Shown here piece by piece: positions 1 through 11,410 of a stretch of 64,000 bases of DNA. The translations under genes were made by a program, and so were the position numbers. The DNA comes from Omphiscola glabra (Eukaryota > Mollusca > Gastropoda > Lymnaeidae), in contig OZ024799.1 of NCBI GenBank assembly GCA_964017045.1, positions 33,188,236 through 33,252,235 on the forward strand, in the 5' to 3' direction. Position 1 is the first letter of the stretch. Each line of letters begins with the position of its first letter. The notes beneath the pieces are model-generated. The model saw only the letters and a program-made list of their open reading frames with translations, had not been told where the DNA came from and ran no database searches.

Positions 1-395
1 TGGTGTACAAGATAAACTGTGGGCTTGTCCACTGCTCCAGCATTAAACAGAAACTCGTCCCTCTCCCCCATAGACAGCGACGAGGCCTTGACAGGCAGTT
101 CCGGCTCATACCAGCAAGAAGCCAGTACTGGAACGGCTCATTCCTGCCAAAGACAATCATGGACTGGAACAAGCTTCTAAAAGGAACAGTTGAGGCGATA
201 ACACTTGACACATTTGCGTCTATTGCCTCAGGCCTTCCAACCCCTAGTGCATGATACACTCAAACAGTTACTCTTGGAACAAGTGAAATATCCTCATCAA
301 CACAAGGCACAGAGACATTGCAAATCGCCTCTGCATGCATAGGAGCCAGAATGATCAATAAATTGATCGTGGGTCCTTACTATAAACAAGAAGAA
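1..395 (+). mobile_element. LINE (non-LTR retrotransposon) 3' end, truncated by window edge
   Basis: An open frame enters from the left edge and ends at the stop at 252-254. Its last 80 or so residues have the layout typical of the C-terminus of a LINE reverse-transcriptase ORF: a basic stretch (RRGLDRQFRLIPARSQYW), then SFLPKTIMDWNKL, then a short acidic tail. Many animal LINEs of the Jockey/CR1/RTE type end with a SFFPRTIxDWNxLP motif of this kind. About 140 bases of 3' UTR follow. It contains a small hairpin at 353-368 (gatcaa / ttgatc) and ends in an AAG-rich tail near 385-395. The reverse-transcriptase core is not in the window, so clade and activity cannot be judged. The visible part has no internal stop. 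Confidence 0.7.
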
Positions 396-853
396 GAACT
401 GTCTCATTGTATCCAGACATCTGTATATCTGTCTCATTGGATCCAGACATTACTATTAATGTCTAAAATTTTGAATTTCCGCTATATTCTCCAAGCTCTG
501 CATATTCACTCATCAAACTTTGAATATCCAATCTACTCTCTTAACTCAATATATCCATTATGTGCTCTAAAAGGTCTATTGCCTTGAATTAAGCTCCAAA
601 AATGTTGTATCCCCCAAAAAAACTACCAACAACAAATAAGCAACCAAACAAACCAACGAAATAACTAACATACGTCCTGTTGAAAAGAAAACCATGGCTG
701 GTTTCATTACTGTTTCATTTTGAAAGCAATGTCACAGATACAATGAGCGAGCGAGAAAGAAGAGAAAGAGCTAGAGGGAGAGAGCGAGAGAGAGTACGCG
801 ATAGAAGAAAGAGAGAGGAGGGAAAGAGAAAACTCTTGCTACCAATTTACCAT

Positions 854-885
<32 letters not shown>

Positions 886-2227
886 AGAGAGAGTGAGGAG
901 GCTTCTTTTAGTCATTTAACGTGTGACAGATAGTCAGACTCCCGCAGTAAACGAGACGACCCAGGCTATTGTGAAGACTTTGTCTGGCTTCATGGCATCG
1001 ATCTAACATTAATTAAGTAATTGCGGCCTGACCTAAATAGCCGGAAGTGAAGTCAGGGGCTTGATGGTAACATCGGGGGGGGGGGGGGGGGGGGGGGGGT
1101 CAATTCACTTTATCAGTCTGTAAAAAGAAGGTCCATGACTCCCGATATGGACATATGACGCTGACTCCGGAGTGTCAGCAACTCGGGGGTCGGGGGAGGG
1201 GGTCGGGGGAGGGGGATAATATCAAAGGAAAAGGGTTTATTTTTATACTGACACGAAGAGGGTCTGTGTATGTCACTTTTGGCTCAGACAAAACAGTTTT
1301 AGCAACAGATCTCCAATGACTTATACTAATTATCAACGTATTTTCACCCGATTATTTCATTCCGTCTCAATCAGATTTTTTCCCAAGGGGCGTTCTTAAA
1401 TTTCAATAGTCTTGATTCCTCCCCACCCCTCCCTCCTTACACACACATCCACTTTAAAAAAAAAGACTCTGCCATCATTGGGACCCCCTCTAGTTCCATT
1501 CCATATGACCATCTTTGGGACCCCCCTAGTTCCATTCCATATTAGCGGTGTGAGAATATAGCAGTGTAAAGATGGAAATTCATTTGGAAATTTCGTTAGT
1601 CTAAAAATAGCCGCAGTGGTTATTCCAATACACAAAGGGAAAACAACCATGAAAAAACCTTCCCTTTTGTACTACTCTCTTATCTGCAATGGGCAGTGCA
1701 CTTGTCTCCCTGTGTAAATATTTCTCTTCAAGTCTGCTCCCCACCCCCCTATCTTTGTATCTCTCGGAACCTGGCTCGGGTGTGCTCCATACAAACATAT
1801 TTAAGACTCCCGCGTATGCAGTGGCGTATCTGAAGTTGGGGGAGGTGGGGCATCCTACCCTGGCGGTCCGAATGTGGGGATGCTGGCTGATATCCCTGGC
1901 TAAAAATGAACACACAGAGATACAAATAACATCTCCGCCATCTCATTCGAACAGAGATGTTTCCTGGCTATGACGTTGTGCAAGTACCTTCTGCTCAATC
2001 CTTGCGGACAGGGCGCCATTTACCCTTAGTGAAAGTGATTTCGCTTTATAAAAACTTATTTTAGTATTTTCCAGCTTTCGAAACAGTTTTTGTTAAAAAC
2101 AATAATAAGGGGAAGGGGAAGGGGGTGTGGAGGTATGGAGTGTACAGTTTAACATGGCCAGAATCTGACTGTGTCAGTACATATCGGTTAGACCTGCAGT
2201 ATTCTAAATGGGGGGAGCGCCCGCTAA
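396..2227. other. No gene seen; purine tracts and a G25 run
   Basis: Just after the LINE tail a 27-bp phrase (ctgtctcattg...) occurs twice at about 399-450. A GA-rich tract runs 742-895, with a pure GA run near 852-881. A 25-base G run lies at 1075-1099 and a doubled G-rich phrase (ggggtcgggggaggg) at about 1186-1217. A 30-40 bp direct repeat (gggacccc...agttccattccatat) lies at about 1480-1545. The phrase cagtggcgtatc at 1819 resembles one end of a DNA-transposon TIR, but no partner end was found. Open frames here are short and overlap on both strands. Confidence 0.6.
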
Positions 2228-2733
2228 GGGTGGATAATAGTTCAAAAAGTGTCTGAAATATTCATCTTAAGATGGGTCGATAATAGTTCAAAAAGTGTCT
2301 GAAATATTCATCTTAAGATGGGTCGATAATAGTTCAAAAAATGTCTGAAATATTCATCTTAAGATGGGTCGATAATAGTTCAAAAATTGTCTGAAATATT
2401 CATCTTAAGATGGGTCGATAATAATTCAAAAAGTGTCTGAAATATTCATCTTAAGATGGGTCGATAATAATTCAAAAAGTGTCTGAAATATTCATCTTAA
2501 GATGGGTCGATAATAGTTCAAAAAGTGTCTGAAATATTCATCTTAAGATGGGTCGATAATAATTCAAAAAGTGTCTGAAATATTCATCTTTAGATGGGTC
2601 GATAATAGTTCAAAAAGTTTCTGAAATATTCATCTTAAGATGGGTCGATAATAGTTCAAAAAGTGTCTGAAATATTCATCTTAAGATGGGTCGATAATAG
2701 TTCAAAAAGTGTCTGAAATATTCATCTTAAGAT
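2228..2733. repeat. Minisatellite, 46-bp unit x 11
   Basis: The unit begins gggtcgataatagttcaaaa and ends catcttaagat. Exactly eleven units fill 506 bp with no net insertion or deletion. Differences are scattered single bases, such as the first unit's gggtgg and agt/aat changes. The unit contains stops in several frames, so it is not coding. Confidence 0.95.
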
Positions 2734-3729
2734 ACGCCCATGTATGTTCCTATATTATTTTAAGAAAGGTTGGCGCCAAGAGTATATGTAACTTTTGGTT
2801 AAATATGGCAAAATCGCATGATCAACCAGTGGGTTGAGACAGGGTAGATTTCCCCAAAAAACCATTTTACTTTTTAAACCCCCTAGCTCCCCCGCACCCC
2901 ATCCCACACACCACTGCCGTCTCTACGTCTCTCCCTATTTATCTACGCCGCATCCAGCGTATTTGTCGGCACCCTCCATCTGTCTCCACGACTTGTCCGA
3001 GGTAATATTATCTTGGGGTGGGGGGGGGGAAGATATTTTGGAGCGCGCGTATCAACAGCAGACAAAGCCATTGCCACACAATTTCTCTCAGTACCCGGTC
3101 ACGTCTCCATAACATCGTCATCAAATGGAGATGGAAATATTAATGAAATCGAATAAATTGAGTTACATATTTTTAGAGATGGGCTATTACAAAATAAGAA
3201 ATCTGTCCAGTAGGACAGGGTAGCACGCAAGTGAAGAAGAACCACTCCTTTAAAGACACAGTAGTCATAATGATTGACGTAAAACAGTGGTCCTCAGAGT
3301 TGGTAGTACCGTACCCAACGGGGCAGTGGAAGTGCTAAAAAAAGGGTGGGGGGAGTATTAAAATTAACCCAGCTATACACGTCAGGCGGTAGGATTAATT
3401 AAGGGGGCGCTGGTGAATTTGTTAATGCAATTTTTTTTTTAATCGAATATTTCCTAAAAAGTAAATAAACAATATGATTTCCGGCATTAAAACGATAGTT
3501 GTGAACATTTCTTAAGGATAGTAAACACTCTCAGACACACCAGCAATGAATGACCTATGAACTTTAATATTTTTAACTCTATGAGCGTCAATAACAACAA
3601 AACATGTTTACTATAGGGGTGGGGGGGGGGGGGCAATGAATAGACATTCTTCATCTTATCTGACGAGTGTCTGGTTAGATTGTTTTTGTGAAAATCAGGT
3701 CATTAAAATATGACTGCTTTTCAAACAAC
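2734..3729. other. No gene seen; AT-rich filler
   Basis: This holds short G and C runs (3016-3030, 3620-3633) and one phrase at 3285 (cagtggtcctcagag) that resembles a hAT transposon 5' end. No matching 3' end or target-site duplication was found, so it is not called. Open frames are short. Confidence 0.5.
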
Positions 3730-4075
3730 CAGGCAGTAAGGTACAGGCAGTACGGTACAGGCAGTACGGTACAGGCAGTACGGTACAGGTAGTACGGTAC
3801 AGGTAGTACGGTACAGGCAGTACGGTACAGGCAGTACGATACAGGCAGTACGATACAGGCAGTACGATACAGGCAGTACGGTACAGGTAGTACGGTACAG
3901 GTAGTACGGTACAGGTAGTACGATGCAGGCAGTACGATGCAGGCAGTACGGTACAGGCAGTACGGTACAGGCAGTACGATACAGGCAGTACGGTACAGGA
4001 TTACGGTACAGACAGTACGGTACAAGGAGTACGGTAGAGGGCGTACGGTACAGGGAGTACGGTACAGGCCGCGCG
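3730..4075. repeat. Minisatellite, 14-bp unit, about 24 copies
   Basis: The unit is caggcagtacggta with variants caggtagtacggta and caggcagtacgata. Three units make 42 bp, or 14 codons, so each strand reads as a repeating peptide such as PVPYCLYRTACTVL. This explains the overlapping open frames on both strands. Units become more diverged toward the right edge (cagggagtac, gagggcgtac). Confidence 0.93.
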
Positions 4076-4820
4076 TTAAGACGTGTCAACGGACAGAACC
4101 AACAGCCGTAGAGAGTCAGGTGAGTCAGGTACGGCTTGTCTCTCCCACAGCCCCAGGACCCGCGGAGCAAAAAGTCAACCATAACGTCCGGCCCTTTTGA
4201 ACACTGGATCAACTTTGGGCTAAGACTTAAAATAAATGTTGACAAACTCTAACCGCGCGTGCTTTCTCGGGCAGACGGGACTCGGCGCTCGAGATTTGGA
4301 AATATCGGTCTTCTGTCTGCCATTCGTTTGCCCCGCGAAGCTTAGTTTTAAAATGGCAGGACAATATACGAAATATATTTTTTAAAGTTATTTCTCATTG
4401 AAGTAGATTTTCTATAGATGAATAAATAATAAAACGGTTAAATGGTCAAGGAAAAAGGACGTCCCACAGTAATCAGGAATCGATTAAAGTTCTTTTTTAA
4501 AAAGTGCTTATTCGAATACTACGCTTGCACTTGTCAAAATCGTAAATTTAAAATCTAGTTATTAATCGAATACAGCGACTACTCCATGAAAAAAATGAAT
4601 CAAAGAATGTGCCGCAGTTGATGAAGTTGTAAGTGGGTTTTAGGGGGAGGGGGGCAGAAAGCTTCTGAATTATTTGTCGACCCCGAGATAACTTGCGCCT
4701 TCCCCCCCCCCCCCCCAACCTTGTTAGTTACACCTGCGGCAAAAATAGTTTTTACCCTCCATTTGTTTAGATAAACAATGTAACCATTAAATGCCAAGCA
4801 GGTGTTTTAACATCGTGAAA
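4076..4820. other. No gene seen
   Basis: AT-rich sequence with a C15 run near 4702-4716 and a short G-rich stretch near 4640. No recognisable coding or RNA feature. Confidence 0.5.
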
Positions 4821-6092
4821 ACTATGAAACTATGAAACTACGAAACTATGAAACTATGAAACTATGAAACTATGAAACTATGAAACTACGAAACTACGAA
4901 ACTATGAAACTATGAAACTATGAAACAACGAAACTATGAAACTATGAAACTATGAAACTACGAAACTACGAAACTACGAAACTACGAAACTATGAAACTA
5001 TGAAACTATGAAACTATGAAACTATGAAACTACGAAACTACGAAACTATGAAACTATGAAACTATGAAACTATGAAACAACGAAACTATGAAACTATGAA
5101 ACTATGAAACAACGAAACTATGAAACTATGAAACTATGAAACTATGAAACAACGAAACTATGAAACTATGAAACTATGAAACAACGAAACTATGAAACAA
5201 CGAAACTATGAAACTATGAAACAACGAAACTATGAAACTATGAAACTATGAAACTACGAAACTATGAAACAACGAAACTATGAAACTATGAAACAACGAA
5301 ACTATGAAACTATGAAACTATGAAACAACGAAACTATGAAACTATGAAACAACGAAACTATGAAACTATGAAACTATGAAACTATGAAACTATGAAACTA
5401 TGAAACTACGAAACTATGAAACTATGAAACTACGAAACTATGAAACTATGAAACTATGAAACTATGAAACTATGAAACTATGAAACTACGAAACTATGAA
5501 ACTATGAAACTATGAAACTATGAAACTATGAAACTATGAAACTATGAAAATACGAAACTATGAAACTATGAAACTATGAAACTATGAAACTACGAAACTA
5601 TGAAACTATGAAACTACGAAACTACGAAACTATGAAACTATGAAACAACGAAACTATGAAACAACGAAACTATGAAACTATGAAACAACGAAACTATGAA
5701 ACTATGAAACTATGAAACTATGAAACTATGAAACTATGAAACAACGAAACTATGAAACTATGAAACTATGAAACTATGAAACTATGAAACTACGAAACTA
5801 TGAAACTATGAAACTATGAAACTATGAAACTATGAAACTATGAAACTACGAAACTACGAAACTATGAAACAACGAAACTATGAAACAACGAAACTATGAA
5901 ACAACGAAACTACGAAACTATGAAACTATGAAACTATGAAACTATGAAACTATGAAACAACGAAACTATGAAACTATGAAACTATGAAACAACGAAACTA
6001 TGAAACTATGAAACAACGAAACAACGAAACTATGAAACTAATAAACAACGAAACTACGAAACTATGAAACTATGAAACTTCGAAACTATCAA
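4821..6092. repeat. Large 8-bp satellite, 159 units in perfect phase
   Basis: The unit is actatgaa. Almost all units are one of three forms: actatgaa, actacgaa or acaacgaa. The array is 1,272 bp, exactly 159 x 8, with no net insertion or deletion along its length. The third-position A occurs only together with the fifth-position C (acaacgaa), so the two changes are linked. Rare singletons are found near 5548 (aatacgaa), 6037 (actaataa), 6077 (acttcgaa) and 6085 (actatcaa). The last ones cluster at the right edge, as expected for array ends. Confidence 0.97.
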
Positions 6093-6734
6093 AACTATGT
6101 CTTGAATATTATCAATATATTGCACAGTGGACAATTTGGTGGAGTGGGGAGGGGGGCACGGGTTAGGCCCTGCACTCAAAAGTACGTAACAAACCGAAAA
6201 ATCACAATTACAGTTTACTTATTTGAAAATTTAGAAAATTACAGAATACACAGAGCGAGTACTCAGGGCATGACTCAATGGCTCGGGACTGTAAACTCGG
6301 GTCGTGCTAAACTCCAGGACGAGTCAAATCAAAATGTCCGCTATCTTGTCAACATTGACTCCATCACAGTTCACGTCAATTCAAGTGTACAGGAACTCCA
6401 GACTTTCGAGGGGTTGGGACAAAATAATAAAAAAACTTGCAAGGGAACAACGTCTACTGGTCTATCTTTGGCGCTCAGACAGACTTCCGCGTATTTCAGA
6501 CTAGACTTTAACGACCGACAACTCTTCAAGTCCGCGCAAAAACTCAGTTACCTCCACTTTACCCATGTGTTTTTTTTTTGGGTCCCCATTTTATCTGATG
6601 TTTCTACACAATCCCCTTTCAGTTGTCTCTTGGCAGTTGCTGTTGGAGGTCCACTACTCATAGTTCTACTCAAACCGCCTTCAGTGAACTTTTGTCACTT
6701 TGTGTTGGAGGTCCACTTGTCATGGTCCTGCTGA
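6072..6734 (+). other. Long non-repetitive open frame, 220 codons, unrecognised
   Basis: The frame starts inside the last units of the 8-bp array and runs 220 codons without a stop. Most of it is not tandem repeat. At this base composition a chance frame this long is expected well under once in 64 kb. I recognise no domain. The last third (residues about 178-220) reads through a degenerate 62-bp repeat whose next copy lies in another frame, which argues against a conserved protein. No convincing start context, splice sites or polyadenylation signal was identified. It may be a decayed gene or transposon piece, or chance. Confidence 0.2.
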
Positions 6735-6766
6735 TTTCCCATTCAGTGAGCTTTGGCAATTTGTGG
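6594..6766. repeat. Degenerate 62-bp repeat, about 2.5 copies
   Basis: Two diverged copies start gttggaggtccact at about 6641 and 6703. Each is followed by a related phrase containing cagtgaac/cagtgagc, and a partial third copy lies to the left (6594-6640). Spacing is 62 bp, so successive copies fall in different reading frames. Both can be read as VGGPL(L/V)xVLL in their own frames. Confidence 0.6.
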
Positions 6767-7011
6767 AGAAGGAGTCAGAGATACAAAATGTCGTCTTCTT
6801 TTTCTATTTTATGTAGGGTTAACATATTTTAATATATTATCAAAATTTGCCTGAAAAAAAAATTGCTTAAAACCAGAAATTCCATTAGAATATCATCCAA
6901 TAGGAATGAGTCACGTGTCTGAGTTTTGACTTGAAGCTGATGTTGTGCGTGATTTCTTGCAGACGTGTCTTAAGGATAGCTCCATATTTACAGCACTCTG
7001 TACTTCCACCA

Positions 7012-7170
7012 GAGGTGGTAGAATAACGGTACTTAGGGGTAAGGGTAGTAAATTACCGGTACTTAGGGGTAGGGGTAGTAAAGTACCGGTACTTAGGGGT
7101 AGTGAAGTACCGGTACTTAAGACTAGGGGTAGTAAAGTGCCGGTACTTAGGACTAATGGTAGTAAATTGA
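7012..7170. repeat. Minisatellite, about 30-bp unit x 5, with TACCGGTA palindrome
   Basis: Each unit carries agtaccggtacttagg preceded by a GGTAGTAAA-type phrase. The core taccggta is self-complementary and appears in most of the units (diverged to aacggta and tgccggta in others). Units vary between 24 and 33 bp. Confidence 0.8.
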
Positions 7171-7385
7171 GCCCACCATTATATTCAAATTCTGATGTTT
7201 TGCATCAATCGACTGATATTTCTTTGAGTCTAGCCATAGTTTAAATGAGCATTATTTGAAAGTCAAATCAACCACAACTTGGTCACAATTAGATGAATCT
7301 ATAATGTACCCCGCCATCCCCCGTCTTCTTTGCCTGAACACATGATTGAACAAAAACAAAAACGCAATTATTATCATATAGAGCA

Positions 7386-7627
7386 CCGTCGCTTACGATC
7401 CGGTGCTGGTACGTAAGCTTTATTTTGCTGGTCCGTGAGCCTTAAGTTGCCGGCCGATCAGTGAGCCTTGCGTTGCCGGTCCGCGAGCCTTACGTTGCCG
7501 GTTCGTGACACTTACGTTGCCGGTCCGTACAGCATAAATATTGATGGTCAATTAAAAATAACATAAAATCTGTCCTTGGTGTCATTTCAAAACCGGTCCG
7601 CCGCACGTTTAAGTTTGGGAACCACTC
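7386..7627. mobile_element. Probable hAT transposon fragment with internal 22-bp repeat
   Basis: The right end reads cacgtttaagtttgggaacc then act. Its reverse complement begins agtggttcccaaac, a common start for hAT elements, followed by GGACCGG-type sequence. The left half (7386-7529) is a tandem array of about five units starting ggtccgtgagcc, each ending gttgcc. The matching left TIR and a target-site duplication were not found, so the left limit is the edge of the array and the element is probably truncated. Confidence 0.4.
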
Positions 7628-8854
7628 AAAATAGACGGCTACACCATGGCAGCGAATTAAATGAATAGGCATACATGACTACTAACTGAGTTGGTTTTGG
7701 GAGGCTGGAGTGGGGGGCGAGGGGGTGAGCCGCAAACCTCAGTCATGACAGAATGAGAACGATTAACAGAATGACATCTTACATCTCTGGTTGTATGTGA
7801 CTTATACATTCATTATGTCACTTCGTAGCTTATATGAAACATCACTAATTTAAGCGCATTTATTGGACACATAGACGGAGTCGTCAATCTACACACGAGG
7901 CTGATGTGTATAATTCATCACGTAATTTGCGCTTTTGATTCATCACGTAATTTGCGCTTTTGAGCATTAATTTTTTAATTTTTTTCCTATCTGTTCCATG
8001 ATGGGATGGAGAGAGGAGAATAATTCAATTGTAGGCTGTAGCACTTTCGGTCTAGAAAATGTAGTGGTTTTAGAGTTCGCTGCTCAAAAGAACCAGCGCG
8101 ATAACGTGAGAATCCCTGGTAGTAGCCAACAACAGCTGCGGTGGCTCAGCTCACACAATCCCAACAAGCAAAAACCATTAGTTTATCAGCTACTACTGCA
8201 GTCGGCCAGCTTATCAGTCCGCCTCAATATCATATACAGAATCACCGTCCTCTCACTCAGGCTCCGGCCCACAATGCACCACTTGTTCTCGTGTGGGGAA
8301 TCTGGGTTACCTACCCTTGAATGTATGCTTAAAAATTTAAAAAAAAAATTCAGCGAGAGTTATCAAATGCATTTCTTCGTGGGCTCCCCACCCTTTGCAT
8401 CACCCCAGCAACACCCCCTACCTTTTTTTCCCCCGCACTAAAAAAACTCTTCAGTTGGAAAACCCCAACATTACATAAAGAAAATATTGTCGCAAGGGGC
8501 GCAGCGCCCCGTCCGCAGCCCACTTTCTACGCACCTGCAGTCGCACATCATACATAACCGAATGGGAACCAAGGATTCAAAGGCGTTGTCTCTGAGAAGA
8601 GAGCCAAATGAGGCAAAATGTCTATAGGCTTCGCAGTTTCATATTTTATACACTGAACTTTTTCAGCTTTGCGGTCTCCCCTATTCACCTAATCTAAAAT
8701 TCATATATCAACATGGTGCATGTCGTTTATTCCTATCAATAAGAGCGATGGCAGTCACTGAATCTAACTGCATTATTCGAATGGGTTGAGCATCAATGTA
8801 TATTTAATGGACGCTTTTTGTGTTTTATCAACTGTATTCGTTGTGGGCCACGTG
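7628..8854. other. No gene seen
   Basis: A 24-bp phrase (attcatcacgtaatttgcgc) is tandemly doubled at 7914-7962. A compact palindrome, ggggcgcagcgcccc, lies at 8496-8510. The 147-codon frame beginning at 7998 is within what chance allows and shows no recognisable domain. Confidence 0.5.
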
Positions 8855-9296
8855 AGTCAACTGGAAGTGAATATTGCAGCCTAAACAAGCCCATGTAAAC
8901 CGGAAGTGAACATTGCAGTCTAACCAAGCATGTAAACCGGAAGTGAACATTGGAGTCTAACCAAGCATGTAAACCGGAAGTGAACATTGCAGCCGAACCG
9001 CGCATGTAAACCGGAAGTGAACATTGCAGCCCACCCGCACATGTAAACCGGAAGTGAACATTGCAGCCTAACCGCACATGTAAACCGGAAGTGAACATTG
9101 CAGCCTAACCGCACATGTAAACCGGAAGTGAACATTGCAGCCTAACCGCACATGTAAACCGGAAGTGGACATTGCAGCCTAACCGCACATGTAAAGCGGA
9201 AGTGAACATTGCAGCCTAACCGCACATGTAAACCGGAAGTGGACATTTCAGTCTAACCCAGCATGTAAACCGGAAGTGAACATTGCAGTCTATCAC
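8855..9296. repeat. Minisatellite, 37-bp unit, about 12 copies
   Basis: The unit includes catgtaaaccggaagtgaac followed by attgcagcctaaccgca. Left-hand units are 1-3 bp longer or shorter and more diverged (aaccaag in place of aaccgca). Right-hand units are more uniform. The unit is not a multiple of three, so open frames on the minus strand cycle through frames. Confidence 0.93.
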
Positions 9297-9730
9297 TTAA
9301 CCACGTCGCAATAATAATACCCGTCTTTCATTATATTTCCGTGCAACATAAGTGTTGGTCCAGTAAAAGCGAAAAAGACCATTTTTTAATAAACTCTAAA
9401 CTGACCAGTATATGATTATCCTATAAAGGTACCATACGATTGTAAGCAGCCACTTGCGGCAAATGTTACGACACAGTCCCATACTGGCTAAGCCTGTGTC
9501 GCCTAATGTATTCCATATTGTACGTAACAACTGTGGATGGACACAGTCCGTATGATGGACTTCTGCTAGACCAGTTTACGACGCAATCACTTACTCCGTC
9601 ATACGTATACGTGACGTCAAAGAGTGGAATAAATTTTAAATATTCATACTTCTATTTCCAGTCCACTCACACTCACACTCAATCATAATTCATAAAAACA
9701 AGTAAAGTCCCCCACCTCTTTTGTATTTTG
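9297..9730. other. No gene seen
   Basis: Unremarkable AT-rich sequence ending with a short cactcacactcacactc run near 9664-9681. Confidence 0.5.
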
Positions 9731-9738
9731 CTCTAACA

Positions 9739-10191
9739 CAGTGGCTCTCAACCTTCCTATTACAGTTCCTCATGTTGTGGCGACCCCCAGCCACAAAATT
9801 ATTTTTGTTGCTACTATATAACTGTATAGTATATGGGCTAATTTCGAAAGATGGGTTCATGACGTCATTTGCGTGTTTTGTTATGTTGCTGATGACTTTA
9901 GGGTTCAGGTTAGGTTTAGGGATAGATTTAGGGTTTAGGTTAGGGTGAGGGATAAATTTAGGGTTCAGGTTAGGGTGAGGGATACATTTAGGAAGTTTTT
10001 TCATTATTTTAAAACGTTTTATTCTTAATTTTACGGGTCGTGTCAACCAAGATGGCGGCCATGGTAAAAAACGTGTACCCATCTCTATAAATTTACCAGT
10101 ATATATGTGTTTTCCGATGGTCTTAGGCGACCCCTCGGAAAGGGTCGTTCGACCCCCAATGGGGTCGCGACACACAGGTTGAGAACCGCTG
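9739..10191. mobile_element. SPIN-like hAT element with extra internal segment (453 bp)
   Basis: The left end is cagtggctctcaacc and the right end is ggttgagaaccgctg. The left arm matches the 3' arm of the other three copies in reverse (catgttgtggcgaccccc), and the right arm has ttttccgatggtcttaggcg then GACCCC and GGGTCG phrases, so the element lies in the opposite orientation to those at 25182, 46036 and 59218. The flank on the left (ctctaaca) has the TA-centred form nnnTAnnn typical of Buster-type hAT insertions, but the right flank has decayed and does not match. The interior carries about 250 bp absent from the short copies, including a 30-bp repeat. The 161-codon minus-strand frame across it is a by-product. 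Confidence 0.8.
9897..9992. repeat. 30-bp telomere-like repeat x 3.2 inside hAT element
   Basis: Three exact-length 30-bp units begin tttagggttcaggttaggg (or close variants) and end gggataNa, followed by six bases of a fourth. TTAGGG and near-TTAGGG words recur but not as a pure telomere array. It lies wholly inside the hAT element. Confidence 0.85.
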
Positions 10192-10199
10192 CTAAGCTT

Positions 10200-11300
10200 T
10201 CTTTAACCACAAACGCACAGCTGGCTTTAGAGATGAAATGATGAGATATGGCAGCAGTATCTCTACGTATCTCGGCAGCTTCTCCTTTGAGGAAGTATTT
10301 CCATTACAGCGCAATAAAAGGAGATTTACCACAATGCCGACTCCTCGCACTGTCGTGTCGCGACTGTTTTACTGCTACACAATGGGATTCAATCCCCCCA
10401 TCAATTCATTACACCTAATTTCTTAGCCGTCCTTTGTCGCCGTGAAATTACGCATTTGATCCTATTGTACTCTATTCCTTTCCCGCCATAAAAGGAATGA
10501 GTTCTGGGTGGTCTAAAGATCAATTGACAGACGCCATTGATGTTGACCGCCTGCCCCTCGCTCCCCGCATTCCTTTCACCCGCCACCGGTGGGTTGAATA
10601 GGAAGGCGGAACAACAAAGCGAGTCTCCGGCGCTGGGTGAATTGATGAGCTGGTAAATCGATACCAGGGTTACAATCAGGATCCGCGGGCCGTATCGATT
10701 GCTGGTTTGATTCATCGATTCCAAACTGTAAACTTATCATGTCACTGGTAATTATGAACAATCTGACATAGACTTGAGACCGAGATTAGGTCGGTTTTGT
10801 CAGTGTGTGTAGATATCATTGAAATGAGTATTGCTATTGTATAAGACTGATCGAATGATCGAACCGAGGCGATGGCGAGAGGACGAATGAAACTGTTCTC
10901 ATGTAAAGACGTAACAAAAATCTTTTCTGATTCCTTTTTTTTTTTTGGTGTGTTTTAATATGGATTCATCCTTTCAAATTACGGGGAATCTCAATCTAGC
11001 ATTCAATATCAATAGGGGATTGATTGATTTATTTCTTGTACACTTCAAAACGTGGAACAATACAGCAGTTCCTTGTGGTTATTTAAGACGAGAGGGAACA
11101 ATAGTGTGGTTGCTAGCGAAGTAAAAAATAAAAAAAAATTATTTAAAAAAGTGTGGGGGGGGGGGCGGGGGGGGGGGGGCGCGCGACGATGGTCTGGCTT
11201 AAAATAATGCCAATTTAAACAAACAAAGTTGAAATGTTTAAAGAAAATATATTTGAATAATATTAATAGCGAAAACAACGAAAAGCAAGAATTACATTTG
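10200..11300. other. No gene seen
   Basis: Mixed-composition sequence with a poly-T run near 10936 and a G11/C/G13 block at about 11155-11179. Open frames are short and overlap antisense. Confidence 0.5.
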
Positions 11301-11410
11301 ACTTAGGGCTCGCTGGGAGAAATGATTTACTTAGGGCTCGCTGCGAGAAATGATTTACTTAGGGCTCGCTGGGAGAAATGATTTACTTAGGGCTCGCTGC
11401 GAGAAATGAA
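11301..11410. repeat. Minisatellite, 28-bp unit x 4
   Basis: The unit starts acttagggctcgctgggaga. Units alternate between gctgggaga and gctgcgaga, which suggests duplication of a two-unit block. Confidence 0.9.

Noticed and set aside
3285..3480. hAT element starting cagtggtcctcagag
   Set aside because: No right TIR or target-site duplication could be found, so one short end is not enough.
9897..9992. Interstitial telomere repeat
   Set aside because: TTAGGG words are embedded in a 30-bp unit with other sequence and only three copies, inside a transposon.
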